In this document: piece by piece, positions 31,430 through 43,359 of the stretch
Position numbering within the stretch: the first letter of the stretch is position 1
How the letters are laid out: every line of letters begins with the position of its first letter
Assembly (NCBI GenBank): GCA_028753945.1
Contig: JAPNXP010000003.1
Coordinates: forward strand, 4,960,001-5,024,000
Reading direction: 5' to 3'
DNA: 64,000 nucleotides
Source: Hexactinellida sp. DTS-2022
Lineage: Eukaryota; Porifera; Hexactinellida
Made by a program: the position numbers and the translations under genes
The notes under the pieces: generated by a model
Seen by the model: the letters and a program-made list of their open reading frames with translations, nothing else
What the model was told of the DNA's origin: nothing
Databases searched by the model: none

Positions 31430-31690
31430 TAATTGTGCAATACAAGTTCGCACTAGTGGGAAGTCTGTTATAACAACTTTAGTGCGATCTAACAATAATA
31501 ATAAATATTAATGCACAAAGATATGGGCCGAACCTATTTTGGTCAGTAGGGCCATTCTTGGAAAGGCAAAATTGGTCCCGAACCATTTTTGACCCGGACC
31601 AAATTTATCGTGACTTATGCATATATAAATCTTCCACTATTGCTTATAAAAAGTTTTGTGAGTCTAAATTGGAGCCAGTACAGGGATACG
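31430..31690. repeat. Dispersed repeat, second copy
   Basis: Matches 23690-23910 (GTTCGCACTAGTGGGAAGTC through TTGTGAGTCTAAATTGGAG). It adjoins a HINE-like terminus here too. Confidence 0.5.
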
Positions 31691-31934
31691 TCTATATGTT
31701 ATGTCGATTTTGTCAAATGTCGATTTTACAAAATCAACATGAATCAACTTCTCTGCCAAGGTGTGGAATGAGGGTAAAGCCATGCTTAACTGAGTAAGCA
31801 TGTAGCACATAAAAAGATAACCAGGCTATAAATAAAGTGTCTTGTATGGGTATTTGAAACGCTCGGGCAATTTTAAGTGTGGGTTTACAAATTCAACAAT
31901 TAAAATTTGTCGATTTTATAAAATCAACCGTGAC

Positions 31935-32700
31935 CTTCGCTATATAAGGCCTTACTACTCCTCCGAACCATGGATTACTTAAAGGCCATTGATTATTAGC
32001 TGACATATCTTTATCTCAATAGCTAGTAATGACAGACCTGAGAAATGCATTATTATAATATAGGAAGCTAGGAACATTATATCAAGGCATACATAACACC
32101 CTTTAGAATTGTAATATATCACCATTTGATTACGTAATCGCTATTTTTCGTGGAAATTATCGTGTTTTTATAGCCAGCTTTTAACATAGTTAAACGCGGT
32201 ATAAATGTTCAAAATTGGAACATGAGGATGTCCATAACTAGTTGAATGAAATATATCGAAATTATAAATGGAATGTTGACACATTCCTCGGTTGCCAGGG
32301 AAATGCATATTTCTTAAAATGAGCCTTAACTCAAAAACTATCTATTTTATGTAACTATGTTAGTACTGATCTATCCGCAATTGGTAACTTCCTATTCATT
32401 GATAATACATTTTCTAGGCCTAACTTCAATAATCTTTGAGATAATGAGCGTATTACCATATAAAGAATTAAGTGCTAATAATCTCATTATCTCAAAGATT
32501 GTTGAATCACAATTCTAAAGGGTGTTATGTATGCCTTGATATAATGTTCCTAACTTCCTATACAATTATAATGCATTTCTTAGGTCTGTCATTACTAGCT
32601 ATTGAGATTAAGATATGTCAGCTAATAATCAATGGCCTTTAAGTAATCCATGGTCCAGCAAAATCTACTAAATAGTAAGGCCTTATATAACGAAGATCAC
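31935..32700. mobile_element. Foldback element with about 240-bp arms
   Basis: 31945-32130 (TATATAAGGCCTTACTA ... GGTGTTATGTATGCCTTGAT as complement) pairs with 32510-32695. An inner short palindrome (CTCATTATCTCAAAGATT) lies near 32430-32500. A diverged copy in reverse orientation is at 38700-39330. Confidence 0.7.
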
Positions 32701-32830
32701 GAATCAACATATTTATTAGTTGATTTTGTAAAATCGACATTCTGAAATATCGATTTTACTAAATCAACATTTCAGATTGTCGATTTTCAAAATCAATTAA
32801 TAAAAAGAAATTACTTATATAGAGCTCAGC

Positions 32831-32993
32831 CAGGGGCGTGCTGGCCATACATGGCAGGCGGGAATCCCGCCCGGACTCCCAGCCCGGACCACTCGGAAAG
32901 TTGCTTTACGTGGGCCCGTAGGGCCCCCGAAAAATTCGGAGTAGTATTAAGGCCTTAATCCCGCCTGGGCCCCTTGGACCCAGCACGCCTCTG
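32831..32993. mobile_element. hAT MITE
   Basis: The ends are CAGGGGCGTGCTGG and the complement of CAGAGGCGTGCTGG, flanked by exact AGCTCAGC (32823-32830, 32994-33001). The interior is GC-rich with GGCGGGAATCCCGCC. Confidence 0.88.
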
Positions 32994-33222
32994 AGCTCAG
33001 CTCTAGTAGAGTTCAGTTTTTCAGTATGTGTATTCAGGCACTGAGAAAGGTAATTTTTTCCCAACTTTGAAATTGACCTTTAGAAAGTAAGCCTGGGCTT
33101 TTAGTATGGGAAAAAAATCTGAACTCTACAAAGCTCAGCTCTATATAAGCATTCTCTAATAAAAATATGTTTATTTTACAAAATCGACATTCTGAAAATA
33201 GTTGATTTTATAAAATAAACTA

Positions 33223-33505
33223 CAGTACACCCTCGCTAATCCGAACAGGAGAAACCAAAATATGCTTCTAATAAATGTGGGAAAAAATCGTAAATTGCAA
33301 TGGAAGTATAAAAAGTAAGTATCAGACAAGTATTTTTAAGGAGTACACAAGATGTTTAGTGCGGATTAACAAGGTTTGTACAAGTTTGGTTCGAATTATC
33401 GAGATTCTCATTTATACATGCCCATAGAAAATGCATTATTTCACTAATCCGAACAGAAGATTTTTGAATCGGAACACCTCTGTTCGGACTAGCGAGGGTG
33501 TACTG
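33223..33505. mobile_element. TA-flanked pogo-like MITE
   Basis: The 26-bp ends begin CAGTACACCCTCGCTAATCC with one mismatch between sides. TA flanks at 33221-33222 and 33506-33507. Confidence 0.88.
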
Positions 33506-33728
33506 TATTTACAAAATAAGTTCAGTTTGTATGTTGATTTTACAAAATCGACATTTTGGATGTCGATATTGTAAAATCGACATAAGTTCACATAACATAT
33601 ACTTACAAGTACAAAGCGCTAAATGGCAACAGTATTTAGTGCTTAAGGTCAAAAGACATGATTCGAATATAGTCACACTAATCTTCAAAACGTACAGTTA
33701 ATATTATTAATAAATTGCATCACTATAC

Positions 33729-34514
33729 CTGTTTGGATTAGGTGTTTTAGATTGTTCAAAGATATCTGCCAGGTTTTACAGGTATCACCAAACTCTGTGT
33801 TATGTCTCATGAGAGATTTGAGACTAAGATAATCAGTTTGACAATAAGGACAGGTATAGAATGTTCTCCCAAATTATGTCGTTTACAAAGACCTTTATTC
33901 TTGCCAATATGAAGCCGTAAAGTATTCAATGAATATCCTTTTCCTTGACCACAATCTGGGCAATAATAAGGAACATTGTCTTCTTTCCTAATTAATTCTT
34001 TCTGAGACGATAATCTTTTACTATTTGTTGGTAATCCTTCTCCACAGTCAATGCCTGTCATATCCATGGATTCATTAGGTTCTGATATGTGGGTCAGTAA
34101 ACAATCGGATGAACTGGTGGCATCATCTGCAGGAGGAAACTCCTTCATTGTATCATCAGTTCCCCCTTCCTCTATTGTAAAACTAGACACTTCTGTAATA
34201 AATGGATATCGTTCTTTAATCAGGTCTAAAGTCATAGCCTGTGATACATCTGGTACGTTTACTACATCGGCTGAATTGCACTCCACACTGATATTCGATC
34301 CTACATCTAACTCATCTACGTATTCTGTATCAAGAATATCATCCTCAGTCAAATGACTATTTCCAGCCTGCTTCTGTAGATCACTTTCTTGTACAGATTC
34401 AAAGTAACTAACAGAAATATTTTTATTATAAACAGAAAGTTGTTCTGCATTGATATTGTGTTTCTCTTTGAATTGCATCAGTTGAGTTGTCTCGAAATAT
34501 TTCTCACACTCCAT
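33729..34514 (-). pseudogene. Exon C3: frameshifted initial exon of unit IV
   Basis: From ATG (MECEKYFETTQ) the acidic region and first finger (CPDC-x13-H-x7-C) are intact. A one-base deletion relative to C2 near 33870 then shifts the frame, losing the second finger's Cys pair. Donor AAACAG|GTATAG is intact and phase 1. The exon is 786 bp against 787 in C2. It could be a sequencing error, so the lesion should be confirmed. Confidence 0.7.
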
Positions 34515-34573
34515 TGAGACACTAGCTACTCAATCAGTGACATTTGAATATATTGAAAGTAAACGCCCAGAAT

Positions 34574-34647
34574 GCTACTAATGAATGCGTCAATCCTTAA
34601 TATATTGACGCGTCAATATATTAAGGATTGACGCATTCATTAGTAGC
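34574..34647. repeat. Perfect 74-bp palindrome upstream of C3
   Basis: Two 37-bp arms starting GCTACTAATGAATGCGTCAA meet with no spacer. It lies about 60 bp upstream of the C3 start codon. Shorter, imperfect versions sit at the same place before C1 (54558-54606) and C2 (42690-42740). A partial duplicate is at 34785-34822. Confidence 0.9.
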
Positions 34648-35030
34648 AGGGGCCCCCTGAAATTCTTACTATCCAAATAAACTTCCTGAATATATGGTTT
34701 TCCGACTAATCAAGTGGTAAAGTAAATATAAACAAGAACAAGAAAATAAATGAATAGAGAAGTTGTATTTGTTAATTAAAATGCGTCAATCCTCAATATA
34801 TTGACGTATTCATTAGTAGCAGGGGGGGGGGGAATTCATAAATCCAAACAAACTCTGCTGAATATACATATGGTTTTCCTACTAATCAAGTGGCAAAGTA
34901 AATATACACAAGAACAGGAAAACAAACGAATAGAGAGTTGTATTTTGTTAATTCAATTTTTGCGTAATTTTAAACAAGAAAACTTGTTATATTTTAAAAA
35001 GTTGTCCGACGCGTGGTTGTAATCTTCAGG
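34638..35030. repeat. Tandem duplication of about 180 bp upstream of C3
   Basis: CATTCATTAGTAGCAGGGG, AATCAAGTGG and AATAGAGA blocks occur twice in direct order. Only one copy is present before C1 (54.6-54.8 kb). Confidence 0.6.
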
Positions 35031-35499
35031 AGAGGATCCAGAAAAATTTCCATTTACACAGCAGCGTAATTTTTCCAGAAGGGAGATAACCCGTGACAAA
35101 ATTTAATATGATAAACAATGGAGCGAGCGAGTGAAAACCATCAAGAAAAGTTGTTTATCCGAAATTAGATTAATCGAACATGCCCAGTGGTTCCCGTTCC
35201 TAACCAATACATCGTGGTCTATGTATCGCGAGACTTAGGTTATCCGAGAAAAGATTCTGCAAGCCTAGATGTAGTTGAGATCGCTCACAAGCGCCTAAAA
35301 TACTCAATTTGTATTACGCCTATGGGAGCATCTCGTCACATACGACTGAATGAAACCCTGGCTATCAGAACCTTTTGGACTTGTCCTAACGGGTCCGGTA
35401 ATAGAGGTTGCATTTAATTGAAACGAAAAATATCCCGAGGAAATATGAGAGAACACTATTGAGATTTTTCTTGAGTCACACTTGCATCAGATACTAACT

Positions 35500-35760
35500 A
35501 TATAGGCGCGGCCCGCAAGGCTGAAATACCCACTCTATGTGCGGGAATCGGGCCTAGCCCCGCCTTCCCGCTATGGTTAGGCCACTGCCTACACCACCGT
35601 AATTAGCCTATGCTTGTTTTTCTCTGAAATGTGATTTTATCAAATCGCCAGTTTGGAAATATTCCCTACACACCTGATACATTCATACTTAGCAGTTAGC
35701 ATGCTGCATGTATAAACGTGCAGCGAACCAACTACGGTGGCTTAGTTAACAATATTAATT
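35500..35760 (-). promoter_or_regulatory. Spacer III-IV: relic Cprime exon, TATA-like block and small GC-rich insertion
   Basis: 35505-35615 is a GC-rich repeat (GGAATCGGGCCTAGCCCCGC) also found at 43360-43470 and 55250-55360. It cuts off the relic frame (IKSHFREKQA). The TATA-like block TTTATA lies near 35710. Confidence 0.4.
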
Positions 35761-35881
35761 TGATAAAACACTAGACATTTAGAGAAAACAAAGTGAAGAT
35801 CAAATAAGCAATAAACGATCATTCGCTAAATAGAATGTTAATAATTTAGATAGCTAATAGTATGGAAGCGAAAACTTCTTA

Positions 35882-36228
35882 TTAAGCGACTTTCAGATTC
35901 TCATTAAGGGAGATCTGTCTGACCTTACAAGTGTCTCCGAAACGTTTGTTGTGGCTTCTGAGTTTCGGAAGATCAGTAAATCCTTTCGTACAGTACTTAC
36001 AATTATATAATCTTCTTCCAGCAAATCTCTCCTTGCAACTCACTGTATACTTCCCAGTGTGAATCTGGAAAGCGAAATAGGAATACCCTAATCCTCTCTT
36101 GCAATAAGGACAATAGTAAGGAGTACTGTCCTGCTCAGTCACCAATTCATTAGTAGGGTGTACTGTAGTACTTATCGTAGACACAGGAATTGTATCGTTG
36201 ATGCTTTGGACTCGCTGTGGTATGTGTG
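35882..36228 (-). CDS. Exon A3: terminal exon of unit III, two C2HC fingers
   Basis: The acceptor TTTTCAG|CACACA lacks one codon found in other copies but keeps phase 1. Fingers CPYC-x13-H-x7-C and CKYC-x12-H-x7-C end QISLNENLKVA and a stop, with no donor before it. C2 (787), B3 (342) and A3 (347) sum to 492 codons, so frames were compatible before the B3 nonsense change. Confidence 0.6.
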
Positions 36229-36620
36229 CTGAAAAGATATTAAGTTATTACTGAAATTATAATCCATTTCATTGAGGTCAGTGTATATATATACAGTGCA
36301 GTGCTGGACAAATTAGGTGGTTTGGTGGCATTAGCAACCAAACATCTTTCTTAAGCCACCAAATTTTTCTTTGGTGGCTTAATTAATCCACCATAAAATG
36401 TGGATTATTTGACTTTGTGTAGATTATATTTTTTCGTTCCATTAATTGTTATTCACAATAGTGTTGTTTACAGCATTATACGTTTGTTAAGCCATAAGTG
36501 GTTTGTTAAACCGGCCGTTGTTTATTCTTATATAAGTAATCCATAAAGGACATAACCCATATATAAGTAATCCATAAAGGACATAATTCAAACAAACACA
36601 ACTAAAAGGTAATAACTTAC

Positions 36621-36962
36621 CGAAGTTACATCGATCTCTATCCATTGAGATCTGTTTTTCCTTACAAGAATTGCCAAAGTTTGTATAGTGTTTTTCAAGC
36701 CTGCAGAATTGAAGAAAATCTTGTTTACAAATCTTACAGCCTTACAAAGTTCTGCCAGCATCATTCCTGCAATTTCCCCTATATCTCCTAATATGACGTT
36801 TGAGATTCTCAATAGAGTAGCCTAATCCTCTGCCACAGTCAGGACAATAGTATGGATCGTTTTCTCTCAATAAACAATATTGTGGGACCAGGGAAACCAT
36901 TGACTGATTATCTGTCGGTGAGTGGTTACTCGAGTTTATTATAGAATCTGATATATTTCCAT
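36621..36962 (-). pseudogene. Exon B3: middle exon of unit III with nonsense codon
   Basis: Acceptor, phase, length (342 bp) and first finger are normal. The conserved Tyr codon before the second CxxC is TAA (near 36747), so the second finger is not translated. Donor CTTCG|GTAAGT is intact. Confidence 0.75.
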
Positions 36963-36964
36963 CT

Positions 36965-37260
36965 AAGATGTAAATAAAAAATATAAAATTAGGGTACGCC
37001 GACAGCATGTTCCTTGGAGGCACTATCTTTGGGTGGTTTTTTGTTTGATAGAGCCTCCAAAAGAAAATGCGATATTAAATGCCTTAATCAAGGTGTCAAA
37101 CCATATGGGAAGGTAACTACCCTAATTGCGTTGGAGTTTCATTCTAGCTCACTTCATTTATAGTAACTAGCACGCTTCGCTTGCTAGGTCGCTTCTCGGC
37201 AGAACACAACCACACACACCTACCTCGCGGTTGGTTGTGGTTTATAAACTTCTAACATTT
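36965..37260. repeat. GGAGGCACTAT MITE copy and dispersed repeat
   Basis: This matches 49915-50200 and partly 28135-28300. It continues with TAGCACGCTTCGC and an ACACACCTACCTCGCGG hairpin region that leads into the Helitron remnant. Confidence 0.5.
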
Positions 37261-38030
37261 ATTATAAAGCGTTAATAGGCCTAATGTAGTAAATTTTAAC
37301 AATATGAAATTTTAATCTGGTGTGACCAACGTGTCCGCATCACTAATGCACATGTTTCATCAAATTTTAAGATTTCTATCTCTTAGCAGCTCTTAGAGGG
37401 ATCGAATTATGTGCAATTAAGTGAATTTTCATGCTTCTCAAATTTTGTCAATGACGTCATAACTTGGCGAGGTGTGATAAATTTCTAGTGGAACCCACTA
37501 TTTGTTGTCGGGTGCCAAAAGTTGCCATTATATGTAAAAATCAGAGGAACAATTATTCGCGAGATCGGGACTTTATCCGACAATTTTTGACCACAATCTT
37601 TAAAATAACGCCAAAGTCGCCAATATGGCTGTTATGCTGCCCCACTATTAGAGAAAAAATCCGAATCCGAGATCAATCAAATCCAAGATCATTGCATCAG
37701 TGCAGAGTTTGCTGACCTTGAAGAACATCTCGAGCTATACAACATCGTAAAATACAATTGATTTATGAACCGTACGGTGCTCCAAACAAGAATTCTTCAT
37801 GTGTGAAGGATGCTGATGCACACAAAATTTCCAAAACGCTTAGTGGAGGAAACACAGTGTGGTGAGACTGATATCCCATGTACCGAAGAAGAGCACCTGC
37901 TGAAGGTAGGTGATCAGCAGCCGTACGACAAGGACAACTGGGTCAGGTGACGTTGATAACAAATGGGTAGTCAGCTAGTCCTTTGCTGTGCAAAACCTTT
38001 AATGGACATACCAACATAGAGTTTTGCAAC

Positions 38031-38584
38031 CAGTGTTGTAAATCAAATCAAATATTTCAAATATTTGATTTGATTTGATTTGATTTAAGAGAACTTGAAT
38101 TCTCAAATGATTTGATTTGATTTGATTTGAAATTATTTGAATCCTCAAATGATTTGATTTGATTTGATTTGAAAATATTTGAATTCTCAAATGATTTGAT
38201 TTGATTTGATTTCAAATTATTTCAAATCATTTTCAAATCATTTTCGAATCATTTTTCCAATCATTTTCAGATCATTTTCAAATAATATTCGGTAAACATT
38301 TTCAAATCGTTTCCAAATCGCTTTAGTATAATTTCACTTCATTTTCAATTCAATTTCAAATATATAAGATCATTTTCAAAATTTCTATACGTTTTGACAG
38401 TGATTCAGAAATGATTTGAAAGTTTCAAATATTTCAAATATTTGATTTGATTTGATTTGATTTGATTTGAAATGATTTGAAATCTCAAAAGATTTGAAAT
38501 GATTTGATTTGAAATAATTTTAAATCTAAAATGATTTGATTTGATTTGATTTGAGAAAAAAAAAAAGATTTATTTACAACCCTG
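38031..38584. mobile_element. hAT MITE with a TTTGATTTGA interior
   Basis: The ends are CAGTGTTGTAAATCAAAT and the complement of CAGGGTTGTAAATAAATC, flanked by exact TTTGCAAC (38023-38030, 38585-38592). The interior is tandem ATTTGATTTGATTTG, with a less regular CATTTTCAAAT middle. Confidence 0.9.
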
Positions 38585-38699
38585 TTTGCAACTGAATCAA
38601 ATCCATCAAATATGTTTGCAAATATATTAATAAGAGTACATATCAGGTGGTATTCTCACTTGATTAATAGGGAAGGGATGAAATACTGTAACTGAATTT

Positions 38700-39330
38700 C
38701 AACACGTACGTTCATTTTATCGAAAAATATATCGAAATTATAAATGGATAAATAATCTTTGAGATAATGAGTCATTACCTAATAATGAATTAAGTGTTAA
38801 TTATCTCATTATCTCAAAGATTATTGAAGTTAGGCATTGAAAATGTATTATCGATGAATAGGAAGTTACCTATTCCGGACAGATTAGTACCAGCCTAGTT
38901 TACATAACATTTATAGTTTTTGAGTTATGGCACATTTTAGGAAATATACATTTTCCATGGCAACCGAGGAATGTGTCACATTCCATTTATAATTTCGATA
39001 TATTTTATTCAACTATTTCTGGGTATAACCATGTTCCAATTTTGAACATTTATAACGCGTTTGACTATGTTAAAAGTATGCTAGAAAAACAAGATAATTC
39101 GCAACCAAAATTACCATAACGTCATCAGATGATGACATATCACAATTCTGGAGGGTGCTATGTATACCTGGATACCATATTCCTATATAGTTATAATACA
39201 CTTTTCAGCTGTATCATTGCTAATTATTGGAATATGGATCAATTCTCCATTTTTCAATGAACTTTAAGTATTCCATGGTACACAAATTTTCGCTTAGCAA
39301 GTCAGGCCTTGTATACCGAAGGCCACGACC
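38700..39330. mobile_element. Diverged foldback-family copy, reverse orientation
   Basis: It matches the loop and one arm of 31935-32700 as complement (AGGAATGTGTCACATTCC, TCTCATTATCTCAAAGATT). The second arm is missing or too diverged to see. Confidence 0.6.
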
Positions 39331-40732
39331 GTCACGTAGTAAAATATATTTAGCTGAACAATTTATTAATCATATTTTCATCAATATCGTTCCTATTTAA
39401 GAGGATATTGCGAATTTAGTGTTATGATGAAGTAATAGAACAAAAATATGGAATTGACCATATTTGGGTGTGACCACGCCTTTTTGCCAAAATTAGGGCG
39501 GGGAGTGAGTTTTTGAACCTTGAAATTGTCATTTTTGAATTCAGCGCCAAAAGATTGTGTTAGATACCAAATTTAGAGACTAAAAATACAGAATTGACCA
39601 TATTTTCAGTCATACAATGTTTAGCCTAAGCATTTTTGACTGTGGTTTGGCTTTGTCGCGTCCGGTAATATAGTAGTTCGTGGCGATACCAACAGTTATG
39701 CATCTCAGCAATCATCAGGAAAATGGCCAAAGTATCTATTTCACAGAAGAGACATTACATCAATAAATATAAAGTTCCCACCAATACCACACTTGTTGCA
39801 TTTTCCCAAGAAGAGAACTTTTCCTGAAGTATACTCTATGTGGAAGTCCCAAAGTAATACACCTCGGGACAGAGTAATAAAAGTTTAAACTACGAACCCA
39901 AGGAGCAGCGGTAGAAGGATTTCAAGAAATCAAGGCAAGTGATGCAATTGGGAGAGTTTATACAGTCCACCCCAATAACTACGAATGATTCTGTTTGAGG
40001 CTGCTTCCACCCATTTCAACAATTGAGAACTGTGAGTGGTCGTGTTTATCCGACTTACAGAGTAGCATGCAATGTGTTGGTCTTTTGGAAGATGATTCTC
40101 ACAGGAATGATACCTTATCATAAGCTGCTACGACTGATTCTTCGTCAAAGCTTAGATACCTATTTGCCATCATGTTAGCAACATGTGGACTATCGCCCCA
40201 ATTGCAAATCGAGAAATCTTGAAAGAAACAAATTACTGCATTGACCTTTTGGAGTCGTATATTCAAGACAATGACCTCTGTTAGTGCCAGATCAAGCCAC
40301 TGGATATGTCAGGATGAAACTAACTGTTCAAGAAGATAGAGATGGAGCACCAATAATGCTACCTCGAAACTTAGATGCACCAAAATTGTGTAATGGTACA
40401 ACACTTACAGTGAAATGCCTCACGTATTGAGGCCATAATTTTAACGGGAGCAGCCAATAGAGATGTCATCATCCCAAGAATTCCACTCACGCCAGGGGAT
40501 ATGCCATTCGAATTCAAAAGACTTCAATTCGCGATTAAATTAGGTTTTGCGATGACATCAACCTGTATGCTGGGTGCTCTAGAATTGGATCCAGCCCTAA
40601 TCACCACATTTTAGCGATTGATGGCAAAACGATTAATGTTGTATATCCCAAAGCTTTGAATAAAGTAAATATACTTATATTAATGTATCTATCTATATCT
40701 GCTTTTATCATATACGTACGTATACCCACACG

Positions 40733-41080
40733 AAGTGGCGGATTTACCATAGAGCTGGTAAGGCTAATTCCCTAGGCTCACTTCACTATCAGGCCCAGTT
40801 TAGGTAAACTGACCTGGAAATGGGATTGATTAGGGAGTAGAAACTATTTTCATTTTATTTAAACAGAAATTTTAAGGACACTTGACTGTTTATTGAAAAA
40901 AATCGTTGGAGAATTTTCTATTCACTGTTCTGCTCCATATATCACAGTATGGTACATGGGTATGGGAAGAGTTCGTTTGATCTGAATCAATTGTTAGATT
41001 ACAATCTATTTTCAAGGATAGAAAAATTGGCCCAAATAATGACTTAGCCCTAGGCCCACGACAGCCTAAATCCGGCACTG
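40733..41080. mobile_element. hAT MITE of the CAGTGGCGGATTT family
   Basis: The left end is AAGTGGCGGATTTACC (first base changed) and the right end the complement of CAGTGCCGGATTTAGG, flanked by exact CCCACACG (40725-40732, 41081-41088). Confidence 0.85.
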
Positions 41081-41089
41081 CCCACACGA

Positions 41090-41841
41090 TAAAATTATAC
41101 AGTGAATATTAAATTTTGTGAAGGGGCCGAAGGCCTCCGAAAAAAAACCTTCCGCAGGATTTAACAGAAAAGCGCCACCCAAAGGGCGGCTATTTGGCTA
41201 ACATATAAGGTTTGTGTATTAATAGCATAGATACAAAAAATCTTTGTGCTTTAATGAATTATAGGTCATTCGATATTAATTAATTGAACAAATAGTGCAC
41301 ACGACGTGAAATTTAAACGGATATCCTTAGGATAAGCATTTATTGTGACATGACACATGATTCATACTAGAGTAGTTAATTTCAAAATTTCCCGGTTTCA
41401 ACTGTATATAAATATGTGTCATAATATTATAGATGCATTTATGAGGTGTTTCTTTGAGGAGAACAGGATCGTGTCACGGTTGTTAATTCCGAAACTTAAA
41501 GTATAAAAACAACAAAAGAAGGAAGTTAGTCGGTATTTGCGAGAGAATGATCCGTTTTGCAGAGACCAAAAGCAAAAGGCTCGGAAAATATCAAACTTTT
41601 TTTTCTAAAGGTAGAAATTACAAAATCTACAATCTTCGTTCTATATCGTGGTGGATAGATAATTAAGGTAAATCATTCAAACTTCATGCAAATTTGTCAA
41701 AAATAGTTTCTAGAAAGAGGAGATGGAAATAAACACATAAATGTAAGCTAGGATTTTAAGGTCAAATGAGATGATTAGAAAATAATAGGTAATCACATTA
41801 ATTATCAAAACGCACAAGATAATATTAATATAAAACTGTAC
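41090..41841. other. Intron downstream of C2
   Basis: It holds a short GC-rich inverted stretch (41120-41200), a Helitron-like terminus (TTTGTGTATTAATAGCATAG) and the right end of an eroded pogo-like MITE at about 41410. It matches 52420-53700 downstream of C1. No gene is seen. Confidence 0.4.
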
Positions 41842-42628
41842 CTGTTTGTATTAGGGATTTTACATTGTTGATAGACATCTGCCAGGTTTTACAGGTATCA
41901 CCAAACTTTGTGTTATGTCTCTTGAGAGATAGGAGACTAAAATAATCAATTTGGCAATAAGGACAGGTATAGAATGTTCTCCCAGAATTATCTCGTTTAC
42001 AAAGACCTTTATTCTTGCCAATATGCTTCCGTAAATTATTTAATGAATATCCTTTTCCTTGACCACAATCTGGGCAATAATAAGGACCACTGTGTTCTTT
42101 CCTAATTGATACTTCCTGTGACGATAATGTTTTACTATTTGTTGGTAATTCTTCTCCAGAGTCAATGCCTGTCATATCCATGGATTCATTAGGTTCTGAT
42201 ATGTGGGTCAGTAAACAATCGGAGGAACTGGTGGCATTATCTGCAGAAGGAAAATCCTTCATTGTATCATCAGTTCCTCCTTCCTCTATTGTAAAACTAG
42301 AAACTTCTGTAATAAATGGATAACGTTCTTTAATCAGGTCTAAAGTCATAGCCTGTGATACATCTTGTACGTTTACTACATCGGCTGAATTGCACTCCAC
42401 ACTGATATTCGATCCTACATCTAACTCATCTACGTATTCTGTATCAAGAATATCATCCTCAGTCAATTGACTATTTCCAGCCTGTTTCTGTGGATCACTT
42501 TCTTGTACAGATTCATAGTAACTATCAGAAATCTTTATATTACTAACAGAAAGTTGTTCTGCATTGATATTGTGTTTCTCTTTGAATTTCATCAGTTGAG
42601 TTGTCTCGAAATATTTCTCACACTCCAT
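41842..42628 (-). CDS. Exon C2: intact initial exon of unit III
   Basis: The only C exon here with an uninterrupted frame: 262 codons and one base from MECEKYFETTQ to donor CAAACAG|GTACAG (phase 1). Residues about 50-110 are strongly acidic (LTEDDILDTEYVDELD) and include the conserved SADVV ... SQAMTLDLI block. Residues about 185-250 form two fingers, CPDC-x13-H-x7-C and CPYC-x12-H-x7-C. With B and A the protein would have six C2HC fingers behind an acidic region, which suggests a DNA-binding regulator (inference). Its partner exon B3 has a nonsense codon. No obvious acceptor lies just upstream of the ATG, so this is read as the first exon. Confidence 0.68.
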
Positions 42629-42958
42629 TGAGACACTAACTACTCAATCAGTGACATTTGAATATATTGAAAGTAATTACGCCCAGAAATGCTACTAATG
42701 AATGCGTCAATCCTTAATATATTGACTCATTCATTAGTATCAAGGAGGGGCCTGAAAATCATACCATCCAAATAAACTCCGCAGAATATACATAAGGTTT
42801 TCTTAAGAAATGAGACTCGGCCCCCCTACTATCACTTTCTGGCTACAGGCCTGTACCATGCTATTTAAATTATAAACCTATTTTTAGTTATTCACATGAA
42901 TTTCAGATGAAAATCTAGATGTTATGTTGTTCAGAATGTGATTTGAATTTATAGCATC

Positions 42959-43218
42959 CAGAGATGGAACCGGTCGGGATTTTCATGACCCGACCCGACC
43001 GGTGCAGTTGGAAATTTGACCCGACCCGACCGGCCGATCAACCGGTCAATCATAGCTAGCAATAATTTATAAATAATAGAAAACAAATTATGATATTATG
43101 ATATCGAATAGATCATATAGAGATCTCGACCGGCCGGTCAAGGTTCCGACCGGTACCCGACCCGACCCAACCCGACCGGTCGACCGGTGCCGGTCAGATC
43201 CGACCGGTTCCGTCTCTG
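42959..43218. mobile_element. hAT MITE with a CCGACCCGACCGG interior
   Basis: The ends are CAGAGATGGAACCGGTCGG and the complement of CAGAGACGGAACCGGTCGG, flanked by exact ATAGCATC (42951-42958, 43219-43226). GACCCGACCCGACCGGT repeats fill both subterminal regions. Confidence 0.92.
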
Positions 43219-43359
43219 ATAGCATCAAAAATATTATTGTCCCAATTACTCTCCGTCAGCTGGAAAATGGAAAAAAGATTCATCATTGCAACCAATGATG
43301 CCAATAACGGCCTCTCATGCCAAAAATTGGTCAAATCTTAATAGTTAATCCAACCAAAA

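Larger units (their letters stand above)
31700..33600. repeat. Cluster of GTCGATTTTACAAAATCGAC palindromes
   Basis: The self-complementary motif TGTCGATTTTACAAAATCGA and variants recur near 31705-31745, 31908-31930, 32715-32805, 33170-33220 and 33525-33585, around the foldback and MITEs listed separately. No coding frame is seen. Confidence 0.6.
37260..40690 (+). pseudogene. Degenerate Helitron helicase remnant 1
   Basis: Broken frames match the Rep/helicase protein of Helitrons in order: ETDIPCTEEEHL-type N-terminal domain end (37.8 kb), VDNKWV (37.95 kb), IKSIKYVCKYINK (38.6 kb), the helicase block GRVYTVHPNN and LRTVSGRVYPTYREACN (39.9-40.1 kb), and PIMLPRNLDAPKLCNGT (40.35 kb). Many stops and frameshifts are present. 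A hAT MITE (38031-38584) and a foldback copy (38700-39330) interrupt it. Confidence 0.75.

Noticed and set aside
34051-34356. 101-codon plus-strand ORF repeated at 24880, 34051 and 54033
   Set aside because: It is the antisense of the conserved acidic region of exon C; conservation follows the sense exon.
36300-36530. Possible hAT element starting CAGTGCTGGACAAATTAGG
   Set aside because: No matching right end or 8-bp duplication could be found.
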